Shown one piece after another: positions 17,083 through 27,622 of a stretch of 64,000 nt of DNA. The position numbers and the translations under genes were made by a program. The DNA lies in contig JAUQXK010000143.1 in assembly GCA_030834695.1 (NCBI GenBank), positions 1-64,000 of the forward strand, in the 5' to 3' direction. A model generated the notes under the pieces. The model did no database searches, was not told the DNA's origin, and saw only the letters and a list, made by a program, of their open reading frames with translations. The stretch comes from Desulfobacterales bacterium. Lineage in GTDB: Bacteria > Desulfobacterota > Desulfobacteria > Desulfobacterales > SpSt-501. The stretch's first letter is position 1. The number at the start of each line of letters is the position of its first letter.

Positions 17083-18123
17083 TCACCTTTTCTTGGCACG
17101 TTCCTCCCACGTGAGCACAATCGGGCTGGCCACGTAAATGGATGAATAGGTCCCCACGACAAAGCCGACCAGGAGTGCCAGGGCGAAATCGTGAATGATC
17201 TCGCCGCCCAAGATGAAAAGCGAAATGACCATGACCAATGTCAGGCCCTGGGTCATGATGGTCCGGCTCAGGGTTTCGTTGACGCTGCGGTTGATGATCA
17301 CGCCGAGGGGCGTTTTCGCGAGTTTGCGGACATTCTCACGGATGCGGTCATAGACGATGATCGTATCGTTCAGCGAATAGCCGATGATGGTCAGGAGCGC
17401 CGCGATGACGGTGATGGTGAACTCCTTGTCCAGAATCGACAGCACGCCGGCCGAGATGGTCACATCGTGGATCAGGGCAGCGATGCCGCCCAGGGCGTAC
17501 TTCAGGCCGAAGATCCAAAACAGCACCAGGGTGACCGCCAGGGCCGCCGGAATGATGTAGTGCATGGGCACGTTGAAGGTGTACAGGGCGTAAACCGCAC
17601 CCCCGAGGATGGCTGCAATGATGGCACTCTGATGCCATTTGAACTCGAACCGGCCCGAAATATAGACGGCCGTCAGCAGCAGGGAGAACAGGATGGCGAG
17701 CAATGCCTTTTCCTTCAAATCGTTTCCGACCTGGGGCCCCACCATTTCCAGCCGCCGGACTTCCACCCCGGCTCCAGTCGCCGCCGTGAGGTTCTGGGTC
17801 AGTTTGGAGGTGAAGTCCTGGCCGGTCTCCATCGTGTCGGTGCGGATCAGGAATTCGTTGTCCTTGGCCTCCCCCATGCTTTGCACGGAAACCGTTTCGA
17901 CGCCCGTGTCGCGCAGACCGTCCCGGATCTTGTCGATGGATGCGGCGGCCGCGAACTTGACCTGGATGATGGAACCGCCGGCGAAGTCGACCCCGTACTT
18001 GGGGCCCCGGGCGACGAGCGAAAGGATGCTGAGCAGCAGCAGGATCCCGGAAAACGTGTAGGCCCACTTGCGCTTGCCCACGAAATCCAGGTTGATGTTG
18101 GATTTGATGATTTCGATCGACAT
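17083..18123 (-). CDS. secF: protein-export membrane protein SecF
   Basis: A 346-aa inner-membrane protein with six predicted membrane segments. With SecD and YajC it forms the accessory complex that uses the proton motive force to help SecYEG release exported proteins. It has the SecF lead (FVGKRKWAYTFSGILLLLS), the YGVDFAGGS motif and the conserved Asn/Asp-rich segment IIGYSLNDTIIVYDRIREN. It is 16 bases downstream of secD in the yajC-secD-secF order usual in bacteria. Confidence 0.95.
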   Translation of the reverse strand: MSIEIIKSNINLDFVGKRKWAYTFSGILLLLSILSLVARGPKYGVDFAGGSIIQVKFAAAASIDKIRDGLRDTGVETVSVQSMGEAKDNEFLIRTDTMETGQDFTSKLTQNLTAATGAGVEVRRLEMVGPQVGNDLKEKALLAILFSLLLTAVYISGRFEFKWHQSAIIAAILGGAVYALYTFNVPMHYIIPAALAVTLVLFWIFGLKYALGGIAALIHDVTISAGVLSILDKEFTITVIAALLTIIGYSLNDTIIVYDRIRENVRKLAKTPLGVIINRSVNETLSRTIMTQGLTLVMVISLFILGGEIIHDFALALLVGFVVGTYSSIYVASPIVLTWEERAKKR

Positions 18124-18139
18124 GAAAGGCGTCCCTTGT

Positions 18140-19717
18140 TCAGATGCTGATGGTTTTGACCTTCTGGGTGTTCAGGATGTAGTCGAACACCAGACGGGAT
18201 ACGACGACGGCGGTGAAAATGCTCGCCACCACGCCCAGGCTCAGCGTGACGGCGAAGCCGCGCACCGGCCCGGTCCCGAACTGGTAGAGAACGGCCGCGG
18301 CAATCAAGGTGGTCACGTTCGCGTCGAGAATGGTCAGCGTGGCGCGGTCAAACCCTGAATCCACCGCGCCGCGCGGGGTTTTGCCGAGGCGCAGCTCCTC
18401 GCGGATCCGTTCGTAGATCAGGATGTTGTTGTCCAGGGCCATGCCGACCGACAGAATCGTCCCGGCGATGCCCGGCAGGGTGAGGGTCGCGCCGAAGGCC
18501 GCCAGGCCGGCGGCGGTCAGCACGATGTTGAGCAGGACCTCGAAGTCCGCCAGGAGCCCGGAGAGCTTGTAATAAAGCGCCATGAACAGCAACAGCAGCG
18601 CACCCCCGACCGCCATGGCGAACATGCCCTGGCGGATCGAATCGTAGCCGAGAGACGGGCCGACGGTGCGCTCTTCCAGAACCGTCACCGGTGCGGGCAG
18701 CGCGCCGGCCCGCAGCGCGATGGCCAGGTCGCGGGCCTCCTCCATGGTGAATCGGCCGGTGATGCGGGCTTTGCCGCCCCCGATTTTTTCCTGGATCGTC
18801 GGGGCGGAGTAGACCTTGTTGTCCAGCACGATCGCCAAGCGCTTGCCGACGTTTTCTCCGGTGATGCGCTCGAACGCGCGTGCACCCTTGCGATCGAATT
18901 CGATCGAGACATAGGGTTCGCCGTACTGGGAGTCGATCTGGACGCGCGCGTCCGTCAGCGAGGCGCCGGTAAGCAAGGTGGTTTTTTTGAGCAGGAACGG
19001 GGTCCGCGAGGTGCGTTTGGTGGCCGCGTCCTCATCGACTTTGTAGAGCACTTCGCTGCCCGGCGGCACGCTGCCCTGCAGCGCGGTGTTCACGTCGCGG
19101 GATTCGTCCACCAGCTTGAACTCCAGCAGGGCCGTGCGGCCGATCAGATCCTTGGCGCGCTGAGTGTCCTGGATGCCGGGAAGCTGAATCAGGATGCGGT
19201 CGTCGCCCTGGCGGCGGATGTCCGGCTCGGACACTCCGAACTGATCGACCCGGTTGCGGATGGTTTCGAGCGCCTGATCGACGGCCAGCTTTTTGATCTG
19301 GTCCGCCTCCGCGCCCGGGAGTTCCATCGTCGCCACATACGTGTCGGGATCCGGCGTCTGGGCGCTGATTTTCAACTCGCGCAGTTCCTTCTCCAGGATG
19401 CCCTTGAACTTTTCGATGTTTTCTCGGCCCTGAACCCGCACCAGGATGCGGGTGGGCGACGGGCGTTCCGGGCTGACGGCCTGGATCTGGTTTTTCCGAA
19501 CCAACTCCCGCAAGTCCTGGTAGCTGCGTTCGACGGCGCTTTCCACGGCCTTCGCGGTGTCGACCGCCAACACCAGGTGCATGCCGCCCTGCAGGTCCAA
19601 CCCCAGGTTGATTTTATTGTGCGGCCAGATTTCAGGCCGAAACGTCGGGATGCAATAGAGGATGGCAGCGGCGATCACCGCCAGAACTATGACCAATCTC
19701 ACGGAAAAGCGTTTCAC
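18140..19717 (-). CDS. secD: protein-export membrane protein SecD
   Basis: A 525-aa partner of SecF, with six membrane segments and a large periplasmic P1 domain. Visible motifs are NLGLDLQGGMHLVL near the N terminus, DQFGVSEPDIRRQGDDRI in P1 and ALDNNILIYERIREE in the RND-type membrane part. The start is taken as GTG 19717, preceded by a GGAAGA ribosome site; the open frame continues 59 codons upstream without SecD-like sequence. It sits between yajC and secF. Confidence 0.94.
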   Translation of the reverse strand: MKRFSVRLVIVLAVIAAAILYCIPTFRPEIWPHNKINLGLDLQGGMHLVLAVDTAKAVESAVERSYQDLRELVRKNQIQAVSPERPSPTRILVRVQGRENIEKFKGILEKELRELKISAQTPDPDTYVATMELPGAEADQIKKLAVDQALETIRNRVDQFGVSEPDIRRQGDDRILIQLPGIQDTQRAKDLIGRTALLEFKLVDESRDVNTALQGSVPPGSEVLYKVDEDAATKRTSRTPFLLKKTTLLTGASLTDARVQIDSQYGEPYVSIEFDRKGARAFERITGENVGKRLAIVLDNKVYSAPTIQEKIGGGKARITGRFTMEEARDLAIALRAGALPAPVTVLEERTVGPSLGYDSIRQGMFAMAVGGALLLLFMALYYKLSGLLADFEVLLNIVLTAAGLAAFGATLTLPGIAGTILSVGMALDNNILIYERIREELRLGKTPRGAVDSGFDRATLTILDANVTTLIAAAVLYQFGTGPVRGFAVTLSLGVVASIFTAVVVSRLVFDYILNTQKVKTISI

Positions 19718-19835
19718 ATCGTCTTCCCTTCGGGTGCCTTCAACGAAATTCAGCGATCCGGCCGCATCGCATGCGGCCGGCATACCGAGCATGCCGCGTG
19801 GGCGGCCGGCAGCGAGGATGGGCAGCGGTGGTGAT

Positions 19836-20180
19836 TCAGCTCTCTTTGGTTTCGGCTGCGGCGGGAGGCGCCGATTGGACGATCCCGGCCACATTGCTGC
19901 GGTTGATCTTCACCCGGACCTTGTCGGCGATTTCCACCGTGAGGGTGGTTTCGTCCATCCCGGTGATGCGGCCGTGAAGCCCTCCGGAGGTGACGATGCG
20001 GTCGCCCTTTTTCAAATTGGCAATCATGCCGCGATGATCTTTGTTGCGTTTCTGCTGGGGGCGGATGAGCAGAAAATAGAAGATCACGAACATCAGGATG
20101 AGGGGGATGAAACTGGTAAAACTAGCGGCGGCGCCATCCGGCGCGCCTCCTTGTCCCATGGCATAAGCGATGCTGACCAA
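19836..20180 (-). CDS. yajC: preprotein translocase subunit YajC
   Basis: A 114-aa protein with one membrane helix (FIPLILMFVIFYFLLIRPQQKR) followed by a small cytoplasmic domain containing LKKGDRIVTSGGLHGRITG, the YajC signature. The start appears to be TTG 20180, since GGAGG lies seven bases upstream and no ATG precedes the membrane helix in a good context. It leads the yajC-secD-secF group. Confidence 0.93.
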   Translation of the reverse strand: MVSIAYAMGQGGAPDGAAASFTSFIPLILMFVIFYFLLIRPQQKRNKDHRGMIANLKKGDRIVTSGGLHGRITGMDETTLTVEIADKVRVKINRSNVAGIVQSAPPAAAETKES

Positions 20181-20307
20181 GATACGACCTCCTTAAAATG
20201 AAAGTGGCGCTGATATACTTGAAAATTGTTTCGTCGTCAAACCCTTAATGCATTCCGGCCGGCCGGCGGACTCGGCCAGGGGTCCCGGGCGCCCTTCGGA
20301 CACCGTC

Positions 20308-21771
20308 TCACGGCGCTGTTTCGATCCGGCTTTCGAACGGCAGCAGGCTGGCGTCGCCCTCGATGTCGATGGTGATGTCCCGGCGCTTCTCCAACTCCAC
20401 GATGTCCCGGCGCTTGCGGTTGAGCAGATAGTCGGCGACGGCCGGCGGGACGACGCCCTTGACGCGGCCGATATCCGTTTTGCTGACCGCCAGGCCGAGC
20501 TTGCGCAGGAAGGCGATTCCCAGCGCTTCGGTGCCCGGGACCATACCCTTCCCCTGACAGCAGCGGCAGGTGACGTGGCTGCCGAATTCGATGGACGGGT
20601 GAATGCGCTGCCGGGACATTTCGAGCAGGCCAAACTTCGAGATGCGTCCGACCTTGGAGCGGGCGCGGTCCAGCTTGACGTGGTTCTTCAAGGCCCGTTC
20701 GACCTCGGCGCGGTGCTTGGCCTCCTTCATGTCGATGAAGTCGATTACGATCAGCCCCCCCAGGTCCCGCAGCCGCAGCTGGCGGGCGATCTCCTCGGCG
20801 GCCTCCAGGTTGGTCTGGAACGCGGTCTGCTCGACCGATTTCTCGTGGGTGGACTTGCCCGAATTGACGTCGATGGCCACCAGGGCCTCGGTGGGGGCGA
20901 TGACGATGGAGCCTCCGGATTTGAGCCGGACCCGGTTTTCGAAAATGGACGCAATCTGCTCCTCGAGCTGGAACTTGGAGAAAATCGGCTTGTCGCCATC
21001 GTAGAGTTTGACCACCTGGTTGTGTTTGCTCGAGAAAATATTGATCAGTTCCTGGGCCTCGCGGAACACGTTCGCTTCGTCGATCAGGATTTCCGAAACC
21101 TCCGGGCTGAAGGAGTCGCGGATCGAACGAATCACCAGGGCGCTCTCCTTGTAGAGCAGGGCGGTGGGCGGTTCTTTCATCACCTTGCTTTTGATGGTCT
21201 TCCACAGGCGCAGGAGATCCTTCAGATCTTTGGAGATCATGGTCTTGGAGCAGCCCTGGCCGGCGGTGCGCACGATGACGCCAAAGTTTTCGGGGATTTC
21301 CAATTCGCCGACGATCTGTTTCAGCCGGGTGCGCTCGGCGTCATCCTCGATCTTGCGCGACACCCCGCGCACCGAATGGCCCGGCATGAGAACGACATGC
21401 CGGCCCGGCAGCGAGATGAGGGTGGTGAGCATGGCCCCCTTCGTGCCGATGGGGTCTTTGGCGATCTGCACCATCACGCCCTGCCCGCGCTTGACCAGAC
21501 GATGCAGGGGGACGTCGCGGGAATCGTCCTCGTGATAATAGTCGTCGTGAATGTCGTGCTTCTGAAGGAAGCCGTTGCGCTCGGCCCCATAGTCGACGAA
21601 GACCGCCTGCAAGCTGGGCTCGACGCGCGCGACGACCCCTTTGTAGATATTGCCCTGGGTGATCGCCCGCGCCGCGCTTTCAATGCGGAACTCCTCCAGG
21701 CGGCCGTCTTTCACGGTGGCGACCCGGATTTCCTCCGGGTCGCTGGCGTTGATGAGAATTTTAGCGCTCAT
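20308..21771 (-). CDS. rng: ribonuclease G/E
   Basis: A 487-aa endoribonuclease processing rRNA and mRNA ends. An N-terminal S1-type RNA-binding domain (GNIYKGVVARVEPSLQAVFV) precedes the RNase E/G catalytic region with ALVAIDVNSGKST and the metal-binding GGLIVIDFIDM. The zinc-link motif CRCCQGKG follows. It has the size of RNase G and lacks the long scaffold tail of RNase E. It is transcribed towards yajC but separated by about 130 bases, and divergently from leuS. Confidence 0.9.
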   Translation of the reverse strand: MSAKILINASDPEEIRVATVKDGRLEEFRIESAARAITQGNIYKGVVARVEPSLQAVFVDYGAERNGFLQKHDIHDDYYHEDDSRDVPLHRLVKRGQGVMVQIAKDPIGTKGAMLTTLISLPGRHVVLMPGHSVRGVSRKIEDDAERTRLKQIVGELEIPENFGVIVRTAGQGCSKTMISKDLKDLLRLWKTIKSKVMKEPPTALLYKESALVIRSIRDSFSPEVSEILIDEANVFREAQELINIFSSKHNQVVKLYDGDKPIFSKFQLEEQIASIFENRVRLKSGGSIVIAPTEALVAIDVNSGKSTHEKSVEQTAFQTNLEAAEEIARQLRLRDLGGLIVIDFIDMKEAKHRAEVERALKNHVKLDRARSKVGRISKFGLLEMSRQRIHPSIEFGSHVTCRCCQGKGMVPGTEALGIAFLRKLGLAVSKTDIGRVKGVVPPAVADYLLNRKRRDIVELEKRRDITIDIEGDASLLPFESRIETAP

Positions 21772-22022
21772 GAGCCCTTTGTGGTCGTTGTCGGTCAGTC
21801 GGGTGGTTTCCGGTTAAAAATCCCTGTTTCCATATGAAATTGCTGAAAACAAGTCAAACGAAATTATGGATGCATTCTTGCAGTTCCCGCTATTGTATGG
21901 CATTAAAAAATTTTTAACAATCCAGACCGGCTCATCCGACGAGTCTGCCTCCGCATCCGGGCGGGTTGCCGGGGCAGGGGAGCCGGGACGAGTCGAATTC
22001 GAACGAAGGGACGCATCCGAGC

Positions 22023-24614
22023 ATGGACGAACGGTACGATGCGCAGGTCCTGGAGCGCAAATGGCAGGGGCGCTGGGAGTCTGAAAACCTGTTTCGGGTC
22101 AGCGAAGCCCCCGGCCGGCCCAAATACTATCTGCTGGAGATGTTCCCATACCCCTCGGGCAACATCCACATGGGCCACGTGCGCAATTACACCATCGGCG
22201 ACGTGGTGGCGCGCTACAAGCGCATGCGCGGCTTGAACGTGCTGCACCCCATGGGCTGGGACGCCTTTGGCATGCCGGCCGAGAACGCCGCCATTGCCAA
22301 CCGGACCCACCCGGCGCGCTGGACCTACGCCAACATCGACAACATGCGCTCGCAGCTGAAACGGCTGGGGTTCAGCTACGACTGGCGGCGGGAGGTCGCG
22401 ACCTGCCGGCCGGAATACTACCGCTGGGAGCAGTGGCTTTTTTTGCGCATGTATGAAAAAGGGCTGGCCTTCCGCAAGGAGTCCTACGTCAACTGGTGCG
22501 ACCCCTGTCAGACCGTGCTGGCCAACGAGCAAGTGGAGGCCGGCATGTGCTGGCGCTGCGGCAAACCCGTGCGCCAGAAGAAACTCTGGCAATGGTTCTT
22601 TCGCATCACGCGCTACGCCGAGGATCTGCTGCTTTATTGCGACCAGTTGCCGGGATGGCCCGAAAAAGTCATCACCATGCAGAAAAACTGGATCGGCAAG
22701 AGCCTGGGAGCGGAGATCCGCTTCCCCTTGGAAAACGGCGACGGCGAGATCCCGGTTTTTACCACCCGCCACGACACGGTTTTCGGGGCGACGTTCATGT
22801 GCCTGGCGCCCGAGCATCCTCTGGTTCCGAAGCTGTGCCAGGGGACCCCTCAAGAGGCCGAGGTGCTGGCCTTCGTCGAGCGGATCTCGCACCAGGACCG
22901 CTCGGCCAAGGCCGTCGAGAGCTATGAAAAGGAAGGGGTGTTCGTCGGCGCTTGTTGCCTCAATCCGATGACCGGCCGCCGGATGCCCATCTACACCGCC
23001 AACTTCGCCCTGATGGAATACGGGACCGGGGCCGTCATGTCCGTGCCGGCTCATGATCAGCGCGATTTCGAATTCGCCAAGCGATACGACCTGCCGATCG
23101 TCGTCGTGGTCCAACCCGCCGGCAGCGAACTGGACCCCGGCGCCATGGACGCGGCTTATGCCGGCGAGGGGATCATGGTCAACTCCGGCGCCTTCAACGG
23201 GCTGCCGAACCGCGAGGCCCAGGAAGCCATCGCGGCCCACCTGGAGACGAACCGTCTCGGCCGCCGCACCGTGAGCTTTCGGCTGCGGGATTGGGGCATT
23301 TCGCGGCAGCGTTACTGGGGGGCGCCGATCCCCATCATTCATTGCGAGCGCTGCGGCATCGTCGCGGTGCCGGCGGCGGACCTGCCGGTCGTTCTGCCCG
23401 AAGACGCCGATCTGCTGGAGGGCGGGCAGTCGCCGCTGCCGACCCTGGATCGCTTCGTGCGGGCAGTCTGCCCGACCTGCGGGAGCACCGAGGCCAAGCG
23501 GGAGACCGACACCATGGACACCTTCGTCGAATCCTCCTGGTACTTCGAGCGGTTCTGCAGCCCGGACTGCCACACGGGCATGTTCGACCCCGCGGCCGTG
23601 GACTATTGGATGCCGGTCGACCAATATATCGGAGGGGTGGAACACGCCATCCTGCATCTGCTTTACTCGAGGTTCTACACGCGGGTGCTGCAGGACGAGG
23701 GTCTGGTATCCTTCAAGGAACCGTTCACCCGCCTGCTGACCCAGGGCATGGTGTGCAAGGAGACGATCGCCTGCGAAGAGCACGGCTTTCTTTTCCCGAC
23801 CGACGCGCACGCCGAAGGCGGTGCGCGCTTCTGCGGCCAGTGCCGCCGGCCGGTGGTCGTGGGGCGGGTGGAGAAGATGTCCAAGTCCAAGAAGAACGTG
23901 ATCGACCCGAACACGTTGCTGGAGCGGTACGGCGCCGACACCACGCGGCTGTTCTGCCTCTTTGCCGCGCCGCCCGAAAGGGACCTGGAGTGGAGCGAGC
24001 AGGGGGTCGAGGGCGGCTTCCGGTTCCTCAACCGGGTCTGGCGGCTGGCGGCGGATTGGATGCCGGTGGCGGCTTCGGCGCAGCCGTATGCGGGCCGACT
24101 GCGCGACCTGGACGAGCCGTTGCAGGGGCTGTACCGCAAGACGCACGAAACGATCCGCAAGGTCACGCGGGACATCGAGGAGCGGTTTCACTTCAACACG
24201 GCCATCAGCGCGGTCATGGAGCTTTTCAACGCCATGGCCCTTCTCGACGGGAAGAATCCCGGCCCGGCAGGGGCCGGAGTGATGCGTCTGGCCATTGAGT
24301 CCCTGACGCTGATGCTGGCGCCCATCGTGCCGCACATCGCCGAGGAGCTGTGGGCGGCGCTCGGGAATACCCAGAGCATCCTGCTGGCGTCCTGGCCGGG
24401 ATGGAGCGAGGACGCCATCGAGCGCGACGAGGTGCTGATCGTCGTTCAAGTGAACGGCAAGCTGCGCAGTCGGATCACGGCGGGAATCGACGCCGACGAT
24501 GAGGCGGTGAAGCAAATGGCCCTCGCCGACGAGAACGTGCGCAAGTTCGTGCAGGACCGGACCGTTCGGAAAGTCATCGTGGTAAAGAACAAACTGGTCA
24601 ACCTGGTGGTCTGA
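22023..24614 (+). CDS. leuS: leucyl-tRNA synthetase
   Basis: An 863-aa class I aminoacyl-tRNA synthetase charging tRNA-Leu. The HIGH motif appears as HMGH in [17 protein letters not shown], and the KMSKS loop is [13 protein letters not shown]. The CP1 editing domain lies between them ([28 protein letters not shown]). The C-terminal anticodon-binding and LeuS domains end at the stop. ATG 22023 ([15 protein letters not shown]) is the conserved start. lptE follows after 31 bases, a common deltaproteobacterial order. Confidence 0.96.
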   Translation: MDERYDAQVLERKWQGRWESENLFRVSEAPGRPKYYLLEMFPYPSGNIHMGHVRNYTIGDVVARYKRMRGLNVLHPMGWDAFGMPAENAAIANRTHPARWTYANIDNMRSQLKRLGFSYDWRREVATCRPEYYRWEQWLFLRMYEKGLAFRKESYVNWCDPCQTVLANEQVEAGMCWRCGKPVRQKKLWQWFFRITRYAEDLLLYCDQLPGWPEKVITMQKNWIGKSLGAEIRFPLENGDGEIPVFTTRHDTVFGATFMCLAPEHPLVPKLCQGTPQEAEVLAFVERISHQDRSAKAVESYEKEGVFVGACCLNPMTGRRMPIYTANFALMEYGTGAVMSVPAHDQRDFEFAKRYDLPIVVVVQPAGSELDPGAMDAAYAGEGIMVNSGAFNGLPNREAQEAIAAHLETNRLGRRTVSFRLRDWGISRQRYWGAPIPIIHCERCGIVAVPAADLPVVLPEDADLLEGGQSPLPTLDRFVRAVCPTCGSTEAKRETDTMDTFVESSWYFERFCSPDCHTGMFDPAAVDYWMPVDQYIGGVEHAILHLLYSRFYTRVLQDEGLVSFKEPFTRLLTQGMVCKETIACEEHGFLFPTDAHAEGGARFCGQCRRPVVVGRVEKMSKSKKNVIDPNTLLERYGADTTRLFCLFAAPPERDLEWSEQGVEGGFRFLNRVWRLAADWMPVAASAQPYAGRLRDLDEPLQGLYRKTHETIRKVTRDIEERFHFNTAISAVMELFNAMALLDGKNPGPAGAGVMRLAIESLTLMLAPIVPHIAEELWAALGNTQSILLASWPGWSEDAIERDEVLIVVQVNGKLRSRITAGIDADDEAVKQMALADENVRKFVQDRTVRKVIVVKNKLVNLVV

Positions 24615-24645
24615 TGGCGCCCGACGACCGGGGTCAGGAGCATCC

Positions 24646-25200
24646 GTGCGATTAAACCGATCCCATGCGGCTGCTGGATCCGGCGTACCGATCGCCGCCG
24701 CCGCCGCGTTCGTTGCGGCGGCGATGGCGATGCTGATGGCTTGCGGATACCGATTCCAGGGGCCGATCCAACTGCCTGGAAACGCACGAACCATTTACGT
24801 CGAAACTTTTCAAAACCGGACCAACCAGGACGGGCTGGAAGTGTTGGTCACCAATGCCATCGTCTTCGAATTCACCAAGCGCAGCGAAACCATCATCGGC
24901 GCCGATCCCTCGACGGCCGATCTGCTCATGCGGGGAGTGATCCGATCCCTCGATACCCAGACGGTCTCCTCCCGACGAAAGGATGCGGCCGGAGAACGCC
25001 GGGTGACGTTGCGGTTGGATGTGCAGCTGGTGCAGGCGGATGGCCGGGTGATCTGGGAGGCCAAAGGGCTTTCCGACTATGAAGCCTACCCGGTCACGGA
25101 CGACAAATTCGAAAACGAGCAGCGGGAGCGCCGGATGGCCGCCATGGTGGCGACGCGAATCGCCGAACGCATCTTCAACCGCTTCACCGACGACTTCTGA
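24646..25200 (+). CDS. lptE: LPS-assembly lipoprotein LptE-like
   Basis: A 184-aa protein starting at GTG 24646, with an Ala-rich signal peptide and a lipobox (LMACG) followed by YRFQG, the hallmark of LptE/RlpB. The body has NARTIYVETFQNRT and a C-terminal helix ending IAERIFNRF, as in LptE-like proteins that plug the LptD barrel during lipopolysaccharide export. Its position after leuS supports this. An intergenic repeat begins inside its stop codon. Confidence 0.8.
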   Translation: MRLNRSHAAAGSGVPIAAAAAFVAAAMAMLMACGYRFQGPIQLPGNARTIYVETFQNRTNQDGLEVLVTNAIVFEFTKRSETIIGADPSTADLLMRGVIRSLDTQTVSSRRKDAAGERRVTLRLDVQLVQADGRVIWEAKGLSDYEAYPVTDDKFENEQRERRMAAMVATRIAERIFNRFTDDF

Positions 25201-25296
25201 TGGCTTCGCCAAGAGCCCAATGCCGGCGTTGCGCAAACGTACGCCTCGTGGCACGAGATTCGCGCGCCTTGGCCTTGGCCTCTTGGCGAAGCCATC
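25199..25296. repeat. 98 bp intergenic element, perfect 17 bp terminal inverted repeats
   Basis: GATGGCTTCGCCAAGAG at 25199-25215 is mirrored exactly at 25280-25296. The interior resembles the elements at 28599-28725, 35973-36098 and 44801-44926 (shared cores CGTTGCGC, GTACGCCTCG, CGCGCGCCTTG). The left end overlaps the lptE stop codon. It could also form a strong mRNA hairpin ending lptE transcription. Confidence 0.85.
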
Positions 25297-25357
25297 GATC
25301 CGGGTATCGTGATGATTCGTCTAACAACTTCTAAGAAAAGTAAGCGAGGGCGATGGA

Positions 25358-25624
25358 TCAGGCTTTCGGCCGCTGCGCCAGTTTGGACAGCCGGGAGATC
25401 TTGCGCGATGCGTTTTTCTTGTGGATCACGCCCTTCTTGGCCGCCTGGGCGATCATGGATTTGGCCTGGTTGAGCGTGGTCGTTGCCGCTTCCGGCGACT
25501 GCGCCTCAACGGCCTGGCGTACGGATTTGACGACGTTCTTGATGCGGGTTTTCACCGTCCGGTTGCGCAGTCTGCGGGTTTCGTTCTGGCGCGCGCGCTT
25601 GAGCGCCGATGCGTGGTTAGCCAA
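25358..25624 (-). CDS. rpsT: 30S ribosomal protein S20
   Basis: An 88-aa basic three-helix protein binding 16S rRNA. It reads ANHASALKRARQNETRRLRNR at the N terminus, followed by the S20 pattern through GVIHKKNASRKISRL. The start is taken as TTG 25624, which is preceded by AAGGAG; TTG starts are well known for this gene. It is divergent from murJ, whose start is 78 bases away. Confidence 0.94.
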   Translation of the reverse strand: MANHASALKRARQNETRRLRNRTVKTRIKNVVKSVRQAVEAQSPEAATTTLNQAKSMIAQAAKKGVIHKKNASRKISRLSKLAQRPKA

Positions 25625-25701
25625 GCTGATTGCTCCTTTCAACGGTTATTGCTAAAGTTGATTAGATAAATAATTCAACCGAATATGTCAAGAAGTTTCT
25701 G

Positions 25702-27321
25702 TTGATATCGCCCAATCGCCATCTCCCCCCGGCAGCCGGCGCGGAAGGGTCGACGACGGCTGCGGCCGCCCCGCATCTGACCCGCGCGACGGTGACGGTG
25801 GCGCTGGCCACGGTCCTCAGCCGCATGTTGGGGTATGCCCGCGACGCGGTGATCGCCTGGTATTTCGGAGCCGGGTTCAGCGCGGACGCATTTCTGGCCG
25901 CGTTTCGCATTCCCAATCTGTTTCGCCGCCTGGTCGCGGAGGGAACGCTCAACTCCGCGCTGGTCCCCATCCTCACCGAGGTGCGCTGGAAAGAGGGCGA
26001 AGCAGCGGCCGGCGATTTTTTCCGTTCGGCCGTGCACGGGATTGCCGTGATGCTTTTGGGGGTTTGCGCGGCAGCGGTATGGGCGGCGCCCTGGATCGTT
26101 CCGGCGATCACCCCCGGCTTTTCCGAACCCAAGGTGGAACTGACCCTGACTCTGGTTCGATTGATGCTGCCTTATTTGATCGCGGGCGGCATCGTGGCCC
26201 TGTTCATGGGAGCGCTCAACGTTTACGGCAGTTTCGCAGCGCCGGCCCTGGCGCCGTGCCTGTTGAACCTTGCCATGATCGGCTCCCTGGCCGGGGTCGC
26301 ACCGTTTCTGGACCGACCCGTGCTCGCTCTCGCCGTGGGGCTTCTCATCGGCGGCGCGGCTCAGCTGCTGATGCAGGCGCCGCTGCTCAAGCGGTATGGG
26401 CTGCAGCCCTGGCGGCCGCCGCGGCGCCGCCACCCGGCCCTGGCGCGCATGGCGCGGCTCATGGTGCCGGCCGTGGTGGGCGGCGCGGCGTATCACCTCA
26501 ACATCCTGGTGGGCACGATGCTCGCTTCGCTGCTTCCGGAAGGCAGCGTCAGCTACCTGTATTACGCGGACCGTTTGGTGGAGTTCCCGTTGGGAGTGGC
26601 CGCCATGGCCGCCGCGACCGTGATCCTGCCGAGCCTGGCCCGCCATGCGGCGGTCGGAGATATGCGGGCGTTGCGCGAAACCTTCGAATATGCCCTGCGG
26701 CTGGTTTCGTTCGCCACTATTCCGGCGGCCGCCGGTTTGATCCTTTTGGCCGAGCCGATCGTCACCGTGCTGTTTGCCCGCGGCGAGTTCAGCGCGGTGG
26801 ACGCGCGGTTGACGGTTCAGGCGCTTTCATACTATGCTTTAGGCCTGTGGGCGTTCTCGACCGTGCGCATCGTCGTAGCGGTTTTTTTTGCCATGCAGGA
26901 CAGCAAAACCCCGGTGCGGGCGGCGGTCTTTTCGATTCTGGCCAATCTGCTGCTGGGTATCGCGTTCATGCATCCTCTGGCCCACGGAGGGGTGGCGTTG
27001 GCCACGTCGCTGGCTTCGATGCTGAACCTGGTGCTGCTCTTGGCGGCCCTGCGGCGGAAACTCGTCGGGATGGATTGGCGCACGACAACGCGTTGCCTGG
27101 TCCGGTCGCTCCTCAGCGCGGGGCTGATGGCGCCGGGCGTGCTGGGAGTGTCGCGGCTCTTGATCCACGGCGCAGGCCAGTCGACCGCCAGCCTGGCGCT
27201 GGGGGTTGCCGCCAGCATGGCCGCCGGAGTGATCATTTATCTATCCGCCAGCCTGGTCTTCGGAAGCCCGGAGGCGCGGGCGCTGTTGACCGCACTCAAG
27301 GGGAGTGTTCGCGGGCGATGA
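25702..27321 (+). CDS. murJ: lipid II flippase MurJ
   Basis: A 539-aa membrane protein with about 14 hydrophobic segments that flips lipid II for peptidoglycan synthesis. The N-terminal SRMLGYARDAVIAWYFGAG and FRIPNLFRRLVAEGTLNSALVPI segments are characteristic of MurJ/MviN. The start is TTG 25702 in the open frame; a later start is possible, as the first 25 residues are poorly conserved in composition. The next gene overlaps its stop by four bases (ATGA), so it is co-translated with an ftsB-type gene. Confidence 0.92.
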   Translation: MISPNRHLPPAAGAEGSTTAAAAPHLTRATVTVALATVLSRMLGYARDAVIAWYFGAGFSADAFLAAFRIPNLFRRLVAEGTLNSALVPILTEVRWKEGEAAAGDFFRSAVHGIAVMLLGVCAAAVWAAPWIVPAITPGFSEPKVELTLTLVRLMLPYLIAGGIVALFMGALNVYGSFAAPALAPCLLNLAMIGSLAGVAPFLDRPVLALAVGLLIGGAAQLLMQAPLLKRYGLQPWRPPRRRHPALARMARLMVPAVVGGAAYHLNILVGTMLASLLPEGSVSYLYYADRLVEFPLGVAAMAAATVILPSLARHAAVGDMRALRETFEYALRLVSFATIPAAAGLILLAEPIVTVLFARGEFSAVDARLTVQALSYYALGLWAFSTVRIVVAVFFAMQDSKTPVRAAVFSILANLLLGIAFMHPLAHGGVALATSLASMLNLVLLLAALRRKLVGMDWRTTTRCLVRSLLSAGLMAPGVLGVSRLLIHGAGQSTASLALGVAASMAAGVIIYLSASLVFGSPEARALLTALKGSVRGR

Positions 27322-27611
27322 CGAAAAAACAGGGCCTTCTGCTGGTTGCGGTCGTTGGCTTCATCATCGCGCTGCTGTTTTTCATTGTTTTCAGCGAGCG
27401 CGGGCTCGCCGATTTCAATATGATGAAAAAGGAACGGGACCGCATCCAGGACCAGAACCGCCAGATCGTTCAGGACAACCTCGACCTCGGCGTGGAAATC
27501 GACCGGCTGCAAAACGACCCGAAGTACATTGAAAGCGTGGCCCGCAAGGACTTCGGCATGATCGGCCAGGATGAGATCGTGGTGAAACCCCAGCGGCCGC
27601 CGGACCGCTGA
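27318..27611 (+). CDS. FtsB/DivIC-family septum formation protein
   Basis: A 97-aa protein with a short cytoplasmic tail, one membrane helix (LLLVAVVGFIIALLFFIVF), a coiled coil (MMKKERDRIQDQNRQIVQDN) and the family end motif DPKYIESVARKDFGMI. FtsB/DivIC proteins join FtsL and FtsQ in the divisome. It overlaps murJ by four bases; the pairing of cell-wall and division genes is logical. Calling it FtsB rather than DivIC is arbitrary. Confidence 0.85.
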   Translation: MTKKQGLLLVAVVGFIIALLFFIVFSERGLADFNMMKKERDRIQDQNRQIVQDNLDLGVEIDRLQNDPKYIESVARKDFGMIGQDEIVVKPQRPPDR

Positions 27612-27622
27612 CGGAGTGGATT

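Noticed and set aside
21903-24794. A 963-codon minus-strand open frame opposite leuS
   Set aside because: It mirrors a confident leucyl-tRNA synthetase gene codon for codon; long antisense frames are expected at this GC content and no motif is recognisable.
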